Shown here in pieces: positions 40,534 through 42,487 of a DNA stretch of 42,487 bases. The translations under genes were made by a program, and so were the position numbers. The stretch is from an uncultured Oscillospiraceae bacterium. GTDB lineage: Bacteria > Bacillota > Clostridia > Oscillospirales > Oscillospiraceae. Every line of letters starts with the position of its first letter. Position 1 is the stretch's first letter. The DNA lies in NCBI GenBank assembly GCA_904395865.1, contig CAJFNY010000131.1:1-42487 (forward strand), in the 5' to 3' direction. The notes under the pieces were generated by a model. The model was not told the origin of the DNA and ran no database searches. It worked only from the letters and a program-made list of their open reading frames with translations.

Positions 40534-41601
40534 ATGTTTAGAGAAATTGTTCTGTATTTTGATGAAGAATGTATAGAAATGTTCGAAGATGCTGCAAAGC
40601 AGAATGGCGTGAGCCTTTCCTGCTTCTTGCAAAATGCGGGTATGGTGAGCTTGATTAAGAAGGATCGCCTTCCGGATGCCGGTTTCTGCATTGTCCCGAA
40701 AAGCAATCTGGAGCAGCATCCGGCGCTCGCAGAAACAGTTCCGGCGAAAAAAAGGACGTCGCAGCCTAAAAAGAAAACGTACACGTTAAAAGAAGAAACA
40801 GAACTATTTGACGACTTCGTCCTTTATTTGGAAAAAAAGTTGCTGACAGTGGACGTTTCTTGCTTCTCCTGCCGGTATTCGCTCAATCCTGAAAATTGCT
40901 ATCCATGGGTTCCGGAAACGCTTTGCAGCGGAGAAAGCCGCGAGGATAATGCTGCCATGCTGTCACTTCTGAGTGAGCAGCTGCTGCAGGCAATTGCGTG
41001 TGAAGATGAGCAGCGCTGCTATGAAACTGTTTGCTGTGCGATGGATTGGGGGCACGTCCTGTATACCAGCGGAATCTGTAAGGGTAACAAGGTGCGGGTA
41101 GACCGGTATTATCAGAATCATGGTCTGCTGCCGCTCCTCAAACGCAGTCAGAAGCACCTTGAAAACCATGAATTTGAGCTGCTTGAGGAATGCTCATCCG
41201 GGTGGAGCATGATTTGGTATCTGATGGATATCCGGCATCTGCTGATCTTGTCTTCCCGCAAAGTTTATGCGCTGAATAAGGTTTTGCTGGAGTTTTGTGC
41301 AGCAAACAAGCTGGTGGAATTGCCGAAATCACTCAACTTCGGGCAGCTGGTGTACCAAGGCAACAGTAAGTATATTGAAGGTATTCGTTATGTCTACACG
41401 CTGCGGGCCAAACTCGGCCTTCTGGAAAAAATCAGCCGGATCACAAATCGGCTGATGGATACACGGCAGTTTGTGGATACGAAGGATGTGGATGACCGAT
41501 TGTACATCCTGGGGGAGAATCAGGGGGGTTATGAAAAAGGACTTGGGTATAGTGCCGGCCGTTTATCCGATGCCGGTGATGATGGTGGCTACATACGATG
41601 A
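40534..41601 (+). CDS. Ribbon-helix-helix fusion protein, putative regulator, copy 2
   Basis: A 355-residue paralog of the protein at 26659-27612. The N-terminus again fits a ribbon-helix-helix unit (strand FREIVLYFDEE, helices to about residue 45), followed by a lysine-rich linker (AKKRTSQPKKK, 71-81) missing from copy 1. The shared domain has AMDWG (169-173), CKGNKV, SGWSMIWYLM, RKVYALNKVLLEF, FGQLVYQGNSKYIEGIRYVYTL and DDRLYILGE (320-328). Copy 1 stops just after this last block, whereas this one runs on for 27 glycine-rich residues, overlapping the flavin reductase gene by 71 bases. The ribosome site is weak (GAGAA). Function inferred only. Confidence 0.63.
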   Translation: MFREIVLYFDEECIEMFEDAAKQNGVSLSCFLQNAGMVSLIKKDRLPDAGFCIVPKSNLEQHPALAETVPAKKRTSQPKKKTYTLKEETELFDDFVLYLEKKLLTVDVSCFSCRYSLNPENCYPWVPETLCSGESREDNAAMLSLLSEQLLQAIACEDEQRCYETVCCAMDWGHVLYTSGICKGNKVRVDRYYQNHGLLPLLKRSQKHLENHEFELLEECSSGWSMIWYLMDIRHLLILSSRKVYALNKVLLEFCAANKLVELPKSLNFGQLVYQGNSKYIEGIRYVYTLRAKLGLLEKISRITNRLMDTRQFVDTKDVDDRLYILGENQGGYEKGLGYSAGRLSDAGDDGGYIR

Positions 41602-42100
41602 TAAGGGAACCGTCGACGTCATGGCCGCATCCTGGGTCATGATCTGTGAGCCGGATCAGATCGCGCTGTTTCTGGACCGGAAACGGAAAACGACGGAGAA
41701 TATTCTGAAAAAACGGGCTTTTACAGTCAGCATTGCGGACCGTCCGCATATGGAAGCCGCGGATTATTTTGGGATGGTTTCCGGAAGGCGGGTGTGGAAC
41801 AAATTCGAGAGAAGCGGCTTGACGGCGATTGAAAGTAACCGGGTCCATGCGCCGATTATTGATGAGTTCCCGGTTGTTATGGAGTGCGAACTGCTGGAAG
41901 TGGTAGATACGGAGCATATTTACTGCTTGGTTGGGAAGATTTGCAACACAAAAGCAGATGAGCGCGTCCTTTCGGGCAACGGTAAGATTGATCCTCTGCT
42001 GTGCGATGCCTTGATTTATGATGAGTTCCAGCGTGGATATTACAGCTCCGGGGAGAAGGTAGGGCAGGCCTTTTGCGTTGGGAAACGTTTTTACGGATGA
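41531..42100 (+). CDS. Flavin reductase family protein (FMN-binding split barrel)
   Basis: A 189-residue protein of the flavin reductase/FMN-binding split-barrel family. It begins MKKDLGIVPAVYPMPVMMVATYDDKG and continues MAASWVMICEPDQIALFLDRKRKTTENILKKRAFTVSIAD, the usual flavin-binding stretch, then RSGLTAIES and FPVVMECELLEVV. The ATG at 41531 has GGGGGG 8 bases upstream and gives the family N-terminus; the earlier ATG at 41471 would add 20 out-of-family residues. It could reduce flavin for an oxidoreductase, or carry FMN for electron transfer. It is the last gene of the island, 78 bases before the terminator hairpin. Confidence 0.85.
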   Translation: MKKDLGIVPAVYPMPVMMVATYDDKGTVDVMAASWVMICEPDQIALFLDRKRKTTENILKKRAFTVSIADRPHMEAADYFGMVSGRRVWNKFERSGLTAIESNRVHAPIIDEFPVVMECELLEVVDTEHIYCLVGKICNTKADERVLSGNGKIDPLLCDALIYDEFQRGYYSSGEKVGQAFCVGKRFYG

Positions 42101-42178
42101 GATATCCTCGGTTGGCCGTGAACTGCGAATGATCGACTGCTTCGACCGTGTGCAATGCTGGGGCCATGGATGCTTTCC

Positions 42179-42222
42179 AAAACTCGCTGAAATCCTTATG
42201 GATTTTGGCGGGTTTTCTTTTT
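42179..42222 (+). terminator. Terminator at the right end of the island operons
   Basis: A two-part stem, 9 bp (42179-42187 with 42208-42216, one G-T pair) and 6 bp (42190-42195 with 42200-42205) around a TTAT loop, is followed by CTTTTT. It ends transcription from the flavin reductase gene before the high-GC backbone resumes. Confidence 0.85.
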
Positions 42223-42296
42223 GCCGGCGGTGTGCGGAGGCATATCCGCGCCGCCGCCGCCATAGCCTGTACAAAAAAGCTGTGGGAGGCGCGCAC

Positions 42297-42487
42297 ATGG
42301 ACATTCGCACGGAACGGGGGCTCAGCCGGCAGGAGGTGGAGGCCTCCCGCCGGCGGCACGGGGACAACCGCTTCACCGGCCGGCGGCGCCGGGGCTTCTG
42401 GGGACAGTATCTGGACAGCTTCCGCGACCCCATCATCCGCATCCTGCTGGCCGCCCTGGCCCTGAACCTGCTGGTGGCCCTGGGAGA
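42297..42487 (+). CDS. Cation-transporting P-type ATPase, N-terminal fragment (cut by window end)
   Basis: The first 63 residues of a P-type ATPase, probably a calcium-type pump. The start has GGGAGG upstream, and the sequence shows the cation-ATPase N-terminal domain (GLSRQEVEASRRRHGDNRF) leading through FWGQYLDSFRDPIIRILLAALALNLLVALG, the actuator-linked helix M1. GC content is back at the backbone level. The phosphorylation site DKTGT and the ion-site helices lie beyond the window, so ion preference cannot be judged. Confidence 0.82.
   Translation, partial: MDIRTERGLSRQEVEASRRRHGDNRFTGRRRRGFWGQYLDSFRDPIIRILLAALALNLLVALG

Larger units (their letters stand above)
17090..42222. other. Lower-GC catabolic island, probably horizontally acquired
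   Basis: About 25 kb of distinctly lower GC and AT-rich intergenic DNA lies between high-GC backbone genes on both sides. It contains 22 genes, all readable as one metabolic module with its own promoters, transporter and putative regulators, and is closed by terminators at both ends. No integrase, transposase, tRNA or direct repeat marks its edges, so the mode of entry is unclear and an old transfer or vertical retention with biased composition cannot be excluded. Confidence 0.6.

Noticed and set aside
1..42487. CRISPR arrays, insertion sequences or prophage genes
   Set aside because: No regularly spaced direct repeats, transposase, integrase or phage structural genes could be found in any frame.

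Overview
The window looks like chromosome from a high-GC, Gram-positive-type anaerobe of the Clostridia (Oscillospiraceae-like is my guess). The reasons are an SLH-anchored BspA-type leucine-rich-repeat surface protein, a compact FeoAB, short ProB without a PUA domain, an ECF vitamin-type transporter, ferredoxin-linked 2-oxoacid oxidoreductase and a FliB-like protein. The species cannot be named from the sequence. By eye the backbone (1-16.7 kb and the last 0.2 kb) is about 70% GC, while 17.1-42.2 kb is roughly in the low-to-mid 50s with different codon use.

Backbone, left to right: an SLH/LRR surface protein and tRNA-Val(CAC) on the minus strand; feoAB on the plus strand, ending at a bidirectional terminator; a minus-strand operon of MBL hydrolase, FliB-like Fe-S protein and xylulokinase; a divergent plus-strand proB-proA-proC operon making proline from glutamate; then an OmpR-type response regulator and histidine kinase followed by a MacAB-like efflux set (tandem-duplicated adaptor, ATPase, FtsX/MacB permease). 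The promoter of the efflux set carries direct repeats that the upstream regulator may bind.

The lower-GC island (about 17.1-42.2 kb) carries no integrase or transposase that I can see. A divergent control region at 20.27-20.54 kb, with AT-rich palindromes over both -10 boxes, drives leftward an ECF transporter (S component, EcfT, two EcfA ATPases, one with a degenerate ABC signature) and rightward a nearly gapless run of 15 genes. In order these are a FucI/AraA-like isomerase, Zn alcohol dehydrogenase, D-2-hydroxyacid dehydrogenase, LsrK-like FGGY kinase, DUF1152 protein, ribbon-helix-helix (RHH) fusion protein, SDR-type dehydrogenase/epimerase, NCS2-like permease, class II aldolase, second DUF1152 protein, adenosine-deaminase-like amidohydrolase, IorA and IorB, and a three-subunit molybdenum hydroxylase. 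A second promoter then drives a second LsrK-like kinase, a second RHH fusion and a flavin reductase, ending at a strong terminator.

Taken together the island encodes uptake plus isomerise/phosphorylate/cleave sugar chemistry, physically joined to deamination, molybdenum hydroxylation and oxidative CoA-forming decarboxylation. A reasonable but unproven reading is catabolism of a compound with a sugar part and an N-heterocyclic or aromatic part, such as an unusual nucleoside or a vitamin-like glycoside. I know of no described pathway with this gene set. Two protein families here (the paired RHH fusions and the paired DUF1152 proteins) have no function I can assign.
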